Assembly (NCBI GenBank): GCA_949740445.1
Contig: CATJIF010000109.1
Coordinates: forward strand, 1 to 58,396
From: an uncultured Peptostreptococcaceae bacterium
GTDB taxonomy: Bacteria > Bacillota > Clostridia > Peptostreptococcales > Anaerovoracaceae
DNA: 58,396 nucleotides
Direction of reading: 5' to 3'
Position 1 is the stretch's first letter. Each line of letters starts with the position of its first letter. A program made the translations under genes and the position numbers. Under the pieces are notes generated by a model. That model was not told where the DNA came from. It ran no database searches and worked only from the letters and a program-made list of their open reading frames with translations. Positions 44,298-52,218 of the stretch are shown piece after piece.

Positions 44298-45789
44298 TCT
44301 GCCGGTGCTTCCGGTGCTCATCCCCATGATCACCGGCATCATCCTGCTTCTATATCGCAGCTATGGCCCGCTTCAGCGGGGGTTCAGCCTGCTGTCTTCC
44401 ATTTCCATGCTGTTTGTGTCGCTTGCGCTGTTTTACCTCACCTGCACCCGCGGAATTTTAGTGTTCTGCGCCGGCGGATGGGATGCGCCCTTTGGCGTTA
44501 CTTTTGTTCTGGACCGTCTCGCCTGCATTATGGTGCTGACCAGCAGCATACTTTCGTTTACCGGCACGCTGTTCAGCCTCGAAACCATCGACAGCGAAAA
44601 GGAAACCCACGGGTTTTATGCGCTGTGGCAATTTTTAATCATGGGCATTAACGGCACCTTTGTTACAGGCGATATGTTCAATCTGTTCGTCTTTTTCGAA
44701 ATTATGCTGATCGCCTCCTATACGATTTTGGTGATTGGAAGCTCTCGGGCACAGCTGCGCGAAACGTTTAAGTATCTGGCTATCAACGTAGTTTCCGCTG
44801 TCATCTTTCTCATCGCGCTCGGATGCCTCTACGCTGTTGCCGGCACGCTCAACATGGCCGACCTGGCGCAGAAGCTGCGCATGCTGCCCGACGAAAACGG
44901 CATGATTGCACTGATCGCCCTGCTCCTTTTCGTCGCTTTTGGCGTTAAGGGTGCAATCTTTCCCTTCTACGTCTGGCTGCCCCAGGTGCACACGGTGGCC
45001 GCAGCCTCCGTCAGCTCCATTTTCTCGGGGCTTCTGATTAAGGTCGGCGTTTACGCCTTGCTGCGCGTCTTTACCTTAATCTTTGTAGGCGATGTCGCCT
45101 TTACGCACACTTTTATCGCCGTCGTCGCCGTCTGCACCATGGTTCTGGGCGTGTTCGGCGCGGTCAGCCAGATGAATTACAAGCGGATTCTGGCCTATCA
45201 CAGCATCTCCCAGGTGGGATATATGATCGCCGGGCTGGGCCTGTTTACCCCGGCCTCCATCGCTGGCGCCATCTATTTTATCGTGCACCACGCCATCGTA
45301 AAATCCTGCCTCTTTCTCACCGCTGGCGTGGCAGAAAAGATAACGGGCACGAAAGAACTGCAGAAAATGGGCGGTCTGATGGCCCAGGCGCCACTTTTAA
45401 GCTGGCTGTTTTTCATCGCTGCGCTGTCGCTTGCCGGAGTGCCCCCGCTTTCCGGCTTTTTTGGAAAGCTGACGCTGATCAAAGCCGCGGCAGCCATTCC
45501 CAGCTACTTTATGATCGCTTTTGCCATGGCTGTCGGCGTGCTGACGCTGTTTTCCATGATTAAAATATTCCTCTATGCGTACTGGCATCAGGCGCCGCAG
45601 GTTTACGCCCCCGAAGAAGGCTTCCGCTGCTTCTACGCCCTGATTCCCTGCATTATTTTAGTTCTTCTGACCGTACTCATGGGAATTTTTGCACAGCCCA
45701 TACTTTCGCTGTGCGACGATGCTGCCGCCCAGCTCATCAATCCTGAAGAATATATTTCCACGGTGATGCACACCGTCGGCGGACGATAA
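44287..45789 (+). CDS. mrpD: Mrp antiporter subunit D
   Basis: NuoM/NuoN-like membrane subunit of 500 residues with about 14 helices. Signatures: NGTFVTGDMFNLFVFFEIMLIASYTIL, GAIFPFYVWLPQVHTVAAASVSSIFSGLLIKVGVYALLR and YHSISQVGYMIAGLGL; conserved Glu and Lys residues of the ion path are visible in these blocks. I start at MSTNLPVLPVL (44287) with GAGGAGG 6 nt upstream, overlapping mrpC; the frame to 44122 is not supported. Confidence 0.94.
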   Translation: MSTNLPVLPVLIPMITGIILLLYRSYGPLQRGFSLLSSISMLFVSLALFYLTCTRGILVFCAGGWDAPFGVTFVLDRLACIMVLTSSILSFTGTLFSLETIDSEKETHGFYALWQFLIMGINGTFVTGDMFNLFVFFEIMLIASYTILVIGSSRAQLRETFKYLAINVVSAVIFLIALGCLYAVAGTLNMADLAQKLRMLPDENGMIALIALLLFVAFGVKGAIFPFYVWLPQVHTVAAASVSSIFSGLLIKVGVYALLRVFTLIFVGDVAFTHTFIAVVAVCTMVLGVFGAVSQMNYKRILAYHSISQVGYMIAGLGLFTPASIAGAIYFIVHHAIVKSCLFLTAGVAEKITGTKELQKMGGLMAQAPLLSWLFFIAALSLAGVPPLSGFFGKLTLIKAAAAIPSYFMIAFAMAVGVLTLFSMIKIFLYAYWHQAPQVYAPEEGFRCFYALIPCIILVLLTVLMGIFAQPILSLCDDAAAQLINPEEYISTVMHTVGGR

Positions 45790-45799
45790 GGAGGCTGCT

Positions 45800-46288
45800 A
45801 TGGCTGTACAATTCATTGCCAATATCGCTTTGGGCCTGCTGTGGATGATCCTTTCCGGAGCGCAGAGCCTGCAAGGGTTTCTCTTTGGCTATCTTTTAGG
45901 CATGCTGTTTCTGTTTCTGTTCAATGCGCAGAACCGTTCGGCCCGCTTCTACATGAAGCCCGTCCTTGCGGTAGCCAAGCTGTTTCTGATTTTCTGCTGG
46001 GAAATCCTGATTTCCAATCTCAACGTGCTGGTTTACGTGTTCCGGCCCATCAGCGACCTGAAGCCGGGCATCGTGGCCATGGATGTGGATTTCAAAACCG
46101 ACTTTGAGCTGGTGCTGCTTGCCAATCTGATTACCATGACGCCGGGCACTATGACGCTGGATATCGCCGACGATGAGAAGCGCCTTTACATCCACGCCCT
46201 GGACTGCTCCGACCCCGAGGGGCTGGTGCAGCACCTGCGCGATACTTTTGAGAAAACCATCAAGGAGGTGACTGGCTACTATGATTAA
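45800..46288 (+). CDS. mrpE: Mrp antiporter subunit E
   Basis: Small 162-residue subunit with N-terminal helices and a cytoplasmic C-terminal domain (ANLITMTPGTMTLDI is the family signature). It overlaps mrpF by 8 nt. AGGAGG precedes the ATG. Confidence 0.93.
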   Translation: MAVQFIANIALGLLWMILSGAQSLQGFLFGYLLGMLFLFLFNAQNRSARFYMKPVLAVAKLFLIFCWEILISNLNVLVYVFRPISDLKPGIVAMDVDFKTDFELVLLANLITMTPGTMTLDIADDEKRLYIHALDCSDPEGLVQHLRDTFEKTIKEVTGYYD

Positions 46289-46739
46289 CTATCTGAGCGC
46301 CTACCCCCTGATCGGCGTCTTCGTCGATGTTACCACGGTAATGATCGCTGTTGCCATCATCATCAATCTGGTGAATGTAGCCCGTGGCTTTATCATCGCC
46401 AACCGCATTATCGCTTTGGATGCGCTGGGCAATCAAGTGATGGCGCTGATGATCCTCTACGCCTTTAAGCACGGCACCGACCACTATATGTCCGGCGTGC
46501 TGGTCATCTGCATCTTAAGCTTCGTTTCGCTGATCGTCTGGTCCAAATATCTGCAGCGCGGAAATATCGTCTATCCGCTGTCTAAAACCGCAGCGAAAAA
46601 GGTATCGCTTTCGCAGCTGAATGCGCACAGCAGCCAGGCGGCAGAGGAGGCGGAGGAAATCCAGGAAGAAAAGGATGCCGCAGCTTTAGAAACCGCAGAG
46701 GCAGAAGCTGTTGCGGAGGAGGAGGTTTCCCATGAATAA
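46281..46739 (+). CDS. mrpF: Mrp antiporter subunit F with acidic tail
   Basis: Three-helix membrane subunit (VDVTTVMIAVAIIINLVNVARGFIIANRIIALDALG). The core ends near residue 95; the last ~50 residues are an Ala/Glu-rich acidic tail (EEAEEIQEEKDAAALETAEAEAVAEEE), longer than usual for MrpF. The tail overlaps the mrpG start and provides its GAGGAGG. Confidence 0.92.
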   Translation: MINYLSAYPLIGVFVDVTTVMIAVAIIINLVNVARGFIIANRIIALDALGNQVMALMILYAFKHGTDHYMSGVLVICILSFVSLIVWSKYLQRGNIVYPLSKTAAKKVSLSQLNAHSSQAAEEAEEIQEEKDAAALETAEAEAVAEEEVSHE

Positions 46740-47118
46740 TGTCTGGTTTGAGTTGATCATCTGCGTGTTTTTACTGATCGGCGGCGTTTTCTGCGTGGCG
46801 GGCAGCATCGGCCTGATGCGCTTTCCCGACATCTACTGCCGCATGCACGCCCTGACAAAGCCCGTTACTTTAGGCGCCTTCTGCCTGATCGTGGCCTATA
46901 CGCTCTTTCTTTATTACGCCGGCCTGGGCTTGTCCATGAAAGGCGTTCTGGCCGTGGTCTTTCTGTTCCTTACCGTACCGGTGGGCAGCCACATGATTAC
47001 GAAATCCGCTTATCACAACGGCGTTCCCCTCTGGGAGGATTCCGTCATCGACCAGCTGGCAGAGGACCTGAAGGACGTTCCCGCAGATGAGCACGAAATC
47101 GTAAATATCAATTCCTGA
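46732..47118 (+). CDS. mrpG: Mrp antiporter subunit G
   Basis: Last subunit, 128 residues, three helices (LIICVFLLIGGVFCVAGSIGLMRFPDIYCRMHALTKPVTLG is the family signature). I start at MNNVWFEL (46732), inside the 3' end of mrpF. The operon ends in a strong terminator. Confidence 0.93.
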   Translation: MNNVWFELIICVFLLIGGVFCVAGSIGLMRFPDIYCRMHALTKPVTLGAFCLIVAYTLFLYYAGLGLSMKGVLAVVFLFLTVPVGSHMITKSAYHNGVPLWEDSVIDQLAEDLKDVPADEHEIVNINS

Positions 47119-47187
47119 ACGCGCTTTGCCGCACAGAGGCTTCCTTTCGGAAAAGTCTCTGCCGGGAAAAAGGCACAACTGCAAAAC

Positions 47188-47257
47188 AAAAGCCTGCATC
47201 GGCAAACGGCCCCTGCCCTATTGGGCAGGGCAGCCATTTCGCCTGCAGGCTTTTCTT
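47188..47257 (+). terminator. Terminator of the mrp operon (bidirectional with ilvE)
   Basis: AAAAGCCTGC pairs with GCAGGCTTTT, around an inner CCCTGCC / GGCAGGG stem-loop. T-runs occur on both strands, suiting convergent mrpG and ilvE. Confidence 0.85.
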
Positions 47258-47296
47258 ATTTCCGTTAGCCAGCAAATTGCTGCCGCCAACCGCTTC

Positions 47297-48370
47297 TTAT
47301 ATCCGGCAGACTTCCACCGACCAGCCCTCAGGACCTTCTTTTTCGCCCCACTGGATCTGCGTCAGCTCGTTGTAGAGCATCTGGCTGACCGGCCCGATCT
47401 TGCCGTCGTTGACCTCCATCTGCTTGTCGTTCCACTTCAGCGTGCAGACCGGGCTGATGATGGCAGCGGTGCCGGTGCCGAAGATTTCCTTCAGCTCTCC
47501 GCGGTCGTAGGCCTCGCCGATCTCGTCGATGGCAATGCGGCGCTGGCTGACTTTCATGCCCTTGCGCTCAAGCACCTCGATCATGGACTTGCGCGTGATG
47601 CCGGGAAGGATGCTTCCGCTCAGCGCAGGCGTAATCACCTCGTCGCCGATGACGAAGAAAATGTTCATCGTCCCCACTTCTTCCACGTATTTTCTCTCTA
47701 CGCCATCCAGCCACAGTACCTGCGCATAATCCTGCTGGTGCGCCTCGACTTCTGCTGCCAGGCTGACGGCGTAGTTTCCGCCGGTCTTGGCAAACCCCAT
47801 GCCGCCCCGCACGGCGCGCACGTAAGAGTCTTCGACGTAAATCCTTACCGGTGCAATGCCCGAGGCATAGTAGGGCCCGGATGGCGAACAGATAATCATA
47901 AAGCGAAAGCGCTTCGATGGCCGCACGCCTAAATACGGCTCTGTGGCAAAGATAAACGGCCGGATGTAAAGCGAAGCGTTTTCCGCCTGGGGAACCCACT
48001 CCTTATCCATTTCCACCAGCTTTTTGGTCGCTTCGATGCACAGCTCCTCCGGCAGCTGCGGAATGCAGATGCGGCGGTTGGATTCGTTCAAGCGCTTGTA
48101 ATTTTCGTCGGGCCGAAACAAAAGGATGCGGCCATCCTTTGCCCGGTAGGCCTTTAGGCCTTCAAACGTCTCCTGCCCGTAGTGCAGCGCAATGGCTGCC
48201 GGGCTTAAGGTAATATCTCCAAAGGGTACGATTTGCGGATCGTGCCATCCCTGTCCCTCGTCGTAGTCCATAACGAACATATGGTCTGTATACAGCGTTC
48301 CAAAGCCCAGCTTGCTCTCATCTTCCGGCCTGGCCTTCGGCGCTTTCGTCTGCGTTACCTTGATTTCCAT
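47297..48370 (-). CDS. ilvE: Branched-chain amino-acid aminotransferase
   Basis: Fold-type IV PLP aminotransferase interconverting Leu/Ile/Val and their 2-keto acids. The 357-residue type II (BCAT-like) enzyme has LHYGQETFEGLKAYR, RPFIFATEP, AKTGGNYAVSLAAEVEAHQQDYAQVLWLDG with the PLP Lys in that region (AKTGGNY), EEVGTMNIFFV and FGTGTAAIISPV. I start at ATG 48370 (GGGAGG 8 nt upstream), not the TTG two codons earlier. A promoter lies at 48483-48511. No other branched-chain gene is adjacent. Confidence 0.95.
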   Translation of the reverse strand: MEIKVTQTKAPKARPEDESKLGFGTLYTDHMFVMDYDEGQGWHDPQIVPFGDITLSPAAIALHYGQETFEGLKAYRAKDGRILLFRPDENYKRLNESNRRICIPQLPEELCIEATKKLVEMDKEWVPQAENASLYIRPFIFATEPYLGVRPSKRFRFMIICSPSGPYYASGIAPVRIYVEDSYVRAVRGGMGFAKTGGNYAVSLAAEVEAHQQDYAQVLWLDGVERKYVEEVGTMNIFFVIGDEVITPALSGSILPGITRKSMIEVLERKGMKVSQRRIAIDEIGEAYDRGELKEIFGTGTAAIISPVCTLKWNDKQMEVNDGKIGPVSQMLYNELTQIQWGEKEGPEGWSVEVCRI

Positions 48371-48482
48371 GTGCAATTCCTCCCACTTGCCTGTCTACTT
48401 TTTGGCTGCTTGCGCTGTGTGTGTTTGATCTTTTTGTCTCCACTTCCCGCTTGCAGAAGCAGCATTTCCTGTTTAATTTTTT

Positions 48483-48511
48483 ATTTTACTGGATTCTCCG
48501 CAAAAAAGCAA
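48483..48511 (-). promoter_or_regulatory. Promoter of ilvE
   Basis: Minus strand TTGCTT (48506-48511), 17-bp spacer, TAAAAT (48483-48488), about 110 nt before the ATG. The leader shows no T-box or strong hairpin. Confidence 0.65.
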
Positions 48512-48573
48512 GCGTCTGCATGGTGCTTTTGCCCGGTTGCGCGCAGCGCTTCCCCCTTCCCCGCAGGGAATTT

Positions 48574-49431
48574 TCAGTGCTTGCGCAAGCGGTATTGCTG
48601 TCGCAGCAGGCGGATTTCCTCCGCATAGCCGGGAAGTTCGTTGGGCGTTTCCAGATAAAAGGGAAGCTCCCGCAGCGCCGGGTGGTTGATGATCCGCGCA
48701 AAGGCTTCTGTGCCGATGCTTCCCTGTCCGATTTTCTCGTGGCGGTCCTTGTGGCTTCCCATCGGATTTTTCGAATCGTTGATGTGCACCGCCTTTAGCC
48801 GCGATAACCCCACGATGCGGTCAAACTCGGCAAGTACGCCGTCCAGGTCGTGCACGATGTCGTAGCCGCCATCGTAGACGTGGCAGGTATCCAGGCACAC
48901 GCCCACCTTATCCGAAAGCTCCACCTGCGAAAGGATGGCCGCCAGTTCCTCGAACCTGCCGCCTACTTCGCTTCCTTTTCCCGCCATGGTTTCCAGCAGC
49001 ACCGTGGTCGTCTGCTCCGCCCGAAGCGTGCGGTTTAAGGCTTCTGCAATTAGTCGGATGCCGGTCTGCATCCCCTGCCCCACGTGGCTTCCGGGATGAA
49101 AATTATACATCTGCCCCGGCGTGTATTCCATGCGCTGCAAATCGTCTGCGATGGTCGCAAGCGCAAATGCCCGCACCTTTGGGTTTTCCGAGGCCGGGTT
49201 TAGCGTATATGGCGCGTGCGCCAAAATAGTGGCAAAATGATTCTCCTTAAGCATCCGGAAAAGCGCTTGCGCATCTTCCGGGTCGATGGCCTTTGCCCGG
49301 CTTCCCCGCGGATTGCGAGTAAAAAACTGAAAGGTATCCGCCCCGATGGAAAGCGCTGCCTTTCCCATCGCCAGATAGCCTTTTGCCGAAGATAAATGGC
49401 AGCCGATGTGCAACTGTTCGTTCTGTTCCAT
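48574..49431 (-). CDS. nfo: Deoxyribonuclease IV (AP endonuclease Nfo)
   Basis: TIM-barrel zinc endonuclease of base-excision repair that cuts 5' of abasic sites. The 285-residue product shows the trinuclear zinc ligands in order: [70 protein letters not shown] and LPFYLETPN. No clear terminator before ilvE, so read-through is possible. Its promoter probably lies in the A/T-rich region near 49500. Confidence 0.95.
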   Translation of the reverse strand: MEQNEQLHIGCHLSSAKGYLAMGKAALSIGADTFQFFTRNPRGSRAKAIDPEDAQALFRMLKENHFATILAHAPYTLNPASENPKVRAFALATIADDLQRMEYTPGQMYNFHPGSHVGQGMQTGIRLIAEALNRTLRAEQTTTVLLETMAGKGSEVGGRFEELAAILSQVELSDKVGVCLDTCHVYDGGYDIVHDLDGVLAEFDRIVGLSRLKAVHINDSKNPMGSHKDRHEKIGQGSIGTEAFARIINHPALRELPFYLETPNELPGYAEEIRLLRQQYRLRKH

Positions 49432-49482
49432 GCTTTGCCCTTTCTTTTCTTACTTTTTTTACGAAAGTTTTTTGCTGTTTTT

Positions 49483-49504
49483 CTTGACATTCTATCTTGT
49501 CAAG
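49483..49504. promoter_or_regulatory. Palindromic operator candidate between nfo and the DMT transporter
   Basis: CTTGACA-N8-TGTCAAG, a perfect 7-bp inverted repeat that covers the -35 hexamer (TTGACA) of the plus-strand promoter below. Its length and spacing suit a dimeric repressor; the regulator is unknown. Confidence 0.55.
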
Positions 49505-49512
49505 TATATATT
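49484..49512 (+). promoter_or_regulatory. Plus-strand promoter upstream of a candidate RNA
   Basis: TTGACA (49484-49489), 17-bp spacer, TATATT (49507-49512). It is a consensus -35 with correct spacing, in a gap whose next ORF starts ~245 nt later. Confidence 0.7.
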
Positions 49513-49518
49513 TTTATA

Positions 49519-49669
49519 TACTAAAAGTTGTGAATAAGAGCTTCGTTGGATGAGAAGTTGCACCGCGCGCTGTTCTTCATCTTTTAGCATTGCATCGTCA
49601 CGGTGATCAAACTTCCATCCAGCGTCTCTTTTTCTATGGATGCATTCGGCCTCAAGGGGTCGTTTTTTT
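49519..49669 (+). ncRNA. Candidate small RNA or regulatory leader
   Basis: About 150 nt between a good promoter and an intrinsic terminator (CGGCC / GGTCG, 6-nt loop, then T7 at 49663-49669). Inside are a hairpin GATGAGAA / TTCTTCATC (49549-49556 with 49573-49581, one bulge) and CATCC / GGATG (49616-49620 with 49638-49642). The loop of the first hairpin holds GTTGCACCGCG (49557-49567), which matches 10 of 11 positions of the T-box core GTGGNACCGCG. No T-box Stem I fits in the transcript, though, and the mismatch hits the tRNA-pairing bases. Terminator plus downstream transporter could equally mean a riboswitch. The rest of the gap holds nothing else. Confidence 0.45.
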
Positions 49670-49763
49670 ATTGTTTGTCGCTCTTGCCCGCCTGTTCTTT
49701 TTGTTTCCCTTATGATACAATACAAATTGTAATGCGTATACTATGGCAAGGAGTGAAGTAACT

Positions 49764-50633
49764 ATGAACCAGAAAACCAAGGGCGTGCTGTGTGTTCTTT
49801 CCTCAGCCGCCTGCTTTACCATGATGAACACCTTCGTGCGCCTGTCCGGCGACATCCCTTCCATCGAGAAGAGCTTTTTTCGCAATCTGGTCGCTATGAT
49901 TTTCGCTTTTATCATCCTGCTGCGCAGCCGCGGCCCCTTTCGCTGGCAGCCTGGCAACCTGAAATTTCTGCTGCTGCGTTCCGTGGCAGGCACCATTGGC
50001 ATTTTAGGGAACTTCTACGCCGTGGACCATCTCGTACTGTCCGATGCCACGATGCTCAATAAAATGTCGCCATTTTTCGGCGTGCTCTGTTCTGCTGTCT
50101 TTTTAAAAGAAAAGTGTAAGCCAGCGCAGGGCTTTGCCATTCTCACAGCGTTTATAGGCAGTCTGTTTATCATCAAGCCCACCTTTGCCAACGCCGACCT
50201 CTTTGCATCGGCCGTCGGCTTTGCCGGCGGGATCGGCGCAGGGATCGCCTACACCACGGTCCGCCACCTGGGGCTTCGCGGGGAGCACGGTCCCCTGATC
50301 GTCTTTTTCTTTTCCGCCTTTTCCTGCCTGTCGGTCGTGCCGTACCTGCTGCTGCACTTTCAGCCAATGACTGCTGCGCAGCTGGTTTTGCTGCTGCTTG
50401 CCGGCCTGTTTGCTGCCGGCGGACAGTTTTCGATTACCGCCGCCTACTGCTTTGCGCCAGCCAGGGAAATTTCCGTGTACGACTATTCTCAGATCCTGTT
50501 TGCTGCTGTCACTGGTTATTTCCTGTTTCAGCAGATTCCCGACGGTTACAGCGTTCTGGGTTACATCATCATCTGTTCCATGGCCCTGTTTATGTTCTTC
50601 TACAACAAGCGCCAGGAAGAATCAATGTCATAA
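49764..50633 (+). CDS. DMT-superfamily transporter (EamA family)
   Basis: Integral membrane exporter of 289 residues with ten helices in two EamA repeats (GVLCVLSSAACFTMMNTFVRL... and IGAGIAYTTVRHLGLRG...). Relatives export amino acids or other metabolites; substrate unknown. I start at MNQKTKG with AAGGAG 10 nt upstream; the track-like start seven codons earlier has no RBS. It lies ~95 nt after the terminator of the candidate RNA, which may control it. TGATACAAT at about 49713-49721 could be an extended -10 for a separate promoter. Confidence 0.88.
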   Translation: MNQKTKGVLCVLSSAACFTMMNTFVRLSGDIPSIEKSFFRNLVAMIFAFIILLRSRGPFRWQPGNLKFLLLRSVAGTIGILGNFYAVDHLVLSDATMLNKMSPFFGVLCSAVFLKEKCKPAQGFAILTAFIGSLFIIKPTFANADLFASAVGFAGGIGAGIAYTTVRHLGLRGEHGPLIVFFFSAFSCLSVVPYLLLHFQPMTAAQLVLLLLAGLFAAGGQFSITAAYCFAPAREISVYDYSQILFAAVTGYFLFQQIPDGYSVLGYIIICSMALFMFFYNKRQEESMS

Positions 50634-50636
50634 CTG

Positions 50637-50685
50637 AAAAAGCCGCCCGTCGGGATACGCTCCTTGCGGGCAGCTTTCAGCTTTC
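50637..50685 (+). terminator. Weak terminator after the DMT transporter
   Basis: AGCCGCCCG pairs with CGGGCAGCT (8 of 9), with interrupted T's after it (TTCAGCTTTC). Convergent with cspA. Confidence 0.4.
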
Positions 50686-50767
50686 ATGTGCTTGCGAAAA
50701 AAGTATGTTTCAGAAACGCCCAAACAGCGCTTCTCCCATTTTTACGGGTTACACCTGACAGGGCTCT

Positions 50768-50983
50768 CTATTGTACAACTTTTACGTTGACAGCTCTCAT
50801 TTTGCTGCTGTTCTTAGGATCCTGCTCTGTGTCAAAAGAAACTTTCTGCCCTTCTGCCAGGGTCTTAAACCCGTCGGCAAGGATTGCGGAGAAATGAACG
50901 AAAACATCTCCGTCGCCGTTGTCATTAGCAATAAAACCGAAACCTTTTTCTGAATTGAACCATTTTACTGTACCGGTATTCAT
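50768..50983 (-). CDS. cspA: Cold-shock protein
   Basis: A 71-residue CspA-family RNA chaperone. RNP1 is KGFGFI, RNP2 is VFVHF; starts [15 protein letters not shown]. Single gene with a promoter at 51110-51138 and an untranslated leader of about 120 nt, a feature that in other CspA genes gives cold-dependent translation. Confidence 0.95.
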   Translation of the reverse strand: MNTGTVKWFNSEKGFGFIANDNGDGDVFVHFSAILADGFKTLAEGQKVSFDTEQDPKNSSKMRAVNVKVVQ

Positions 50984-51109
50984 TTTGGTACCTCCTAGTT
51001 TTTCTACATCTGGCCGTCATACAAAAACCCACATCTTATAAATCATCTGACCTGACTTACAATCTGTGAGTTTCCCGCATCGTTCAGAAGAATATTATAA
51101 CATGGTTTT

Positions 51110-51138
51110 ACTATATCTTTTCAATTTCAAAAAGTCAA
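51110..51138 (-). promoter_or_regulatory. Promoter of cspA
   Basis: Minus strand TTGACT (51133-51138), 17-bp spacer, TATAGT (51110-51115). A second set just downstream, TTGAAA (51119-51124) and TATAAT (51094-51099), has a 19-bp spacer and may be an alternative. Confidence 0.75.
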
Positions 51139-51208
51139 TGGGGTTATCACAGTTTTTTTGTAAATTTCAATCTTTTTGAATATTCTCCACCACTTTATAC
51201 AGCTTTCA

Positions 51209-51237
51209 GTGACAAGGTGGAAAAAAAGTGATATGAT
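51209..51237 (+). promoter_or_regulatory. Promoter of the AEC transporter gene
   Basis: GTGACA (51209-51214), 17-bp spacer ending TGA, TATGAT (51232-51237), 23 nt before the ATG. The transcript would begin just before the Shine-Dalgarno. Confidence 0.7.
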
Positions 51238-51260
51238 AGCTTTCGAAAGGAGAATTTTTC

Positions 51261-52208
51261 ATGCTGTTACAAGCGATATCCAGCGTCCTTCCCCTGCTGA
51301 TTATGATGGGAATCGGCTTTGCGGCCGCCAACCGCCCCTGGTTTGGTACTGCCGGCGAAACCATGCTTTCCAAATTCTGTATGACAATTGCCATTCCCTG
51401 CTATATGGTAGTGAATGTGATGACTACCTGCCCCAGCCGACAGGATCTTTTACAGCTTGCCGCACTGTTTCCGGTTCCCTTCGGCGCTATTCTTCTGCTT
51501 TTGTTCCTGGGCTTTCTTGCCGCTCGCCTTCTGCAGGTGGAAGCGGGCATCCGCGGCGTTTTTATCAACGTGATGGCCTTCTCCAATACGGTCATCATCG
51601 GCTTTCCGGTTACCATATCTCTGTTTGGAGAAAGCTCTACCCCCGTTGCCATGAGCTATTATGTAGCCAACACCGTTATGTTCTGGAGTATTGGTGCGTA
51701 TCTTCTGCGGCGCGACGGCGGTATGAAAAGCCGCCTGGTCAGCGCGGAGGGCCTGAAAAAGCTGGCCTCCCCACCCCTTCTCGGCTTTTTTGCAGGCGCT
51801 GTGCTCGTCCTGTGCGGAATTTCTCTGCCCGCCTGGCTGTTCAGCCCGCTGCAGCAAATCGGAAGAACGGCGACGCCTCTTGCCATGGTGATGACGGGCA
51901 GCGTGCTCCGCCACATGGACTTGTCGCGCCTGAAGCCCTCGCGCCATCTTTTAATCCTGCTGCTAAACCGCTTTGTGCTGGCGCCCGCCCTCATGCTGTT
52001 TCTGCTGCTGCATCTGCCGCTTTCCCCCATGGCCAAACAGGTGTATCTGATTATGACGGTCATGCCTGCCATGACGCAGCTGGGCATCGTATCCCACGAG
52101 GCGCACGCCGATTACGAATTTGCCGCTCTGACCATTACCGTCACCACGCTTCTCAGCATGTTGCTGATCCCCTGCTACGCGCTGCTGATTCATGCCCTTT
52201 TGACATAG
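51261..52208 (+). CDS. AEC-family transporter
   Basis: Auxin-efflux-carrier superfamily membrane protein, 315 residues, about ten helices. Family blocks include FCMTIAIPCYMVVNVMTTC, FSNTVIIGFPVTISLFGESS and the C-terminal HEAHADYEFAALTITVTTLLSMLLIP. Bacterial relatives move dicarboxylates or unknown organic anions; substrate not predictable here. GGAGA precedes the ATG. The metallophosphoesterase gene begins 10 nt after its stop, so they form an operon. Confidence 0.9.
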   Translation: MLLQAISSVLPLLIMMGIGFAAANRPWFGTAGETMLSKFCMTIAIPCYMVVNVMTTCPSRQDLLQLAALFPVPFGAILLLLFLGFLAARLLQVEAGIRGVFINVMAFSNTVIIGFPVTISLFGESSTPVAMSYYVANTVMFWSIGAYLLRRDGGMKSRLVSAEGLKKLASPPLLGFFAGAVLVLCGISLPAWLFSPLQQIGRTATPLAMVMTGSVLRHMDLSRLKPSRHLLILLLNRFVLAPALMLFLLLHLPLSPMAKQVYLIMTVMPAMTQLGIVSHEAHADYEFAALTITVTTLLSMLLIPCYALLIHALLT

Positions 52209-52218
52209 GAGGTATCTC

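Noticed and set aside
49557-49567. T-box riboswitch
   Set aside because: The core match is 10 of 11, but the mismatch is in the tRNA 3'-end pairing bases. There is no room for Stem I after the promoter, and the downstream gene is not aminoacyl-tRNA related by evidence.
49492-49725. Minus-strand 77-codon ORF between nfo and the transporter
   Set aside because: It overlaps the promoter and terminator of the candidate RNA, has no Shine-Dalgarno and no recognisable domain.
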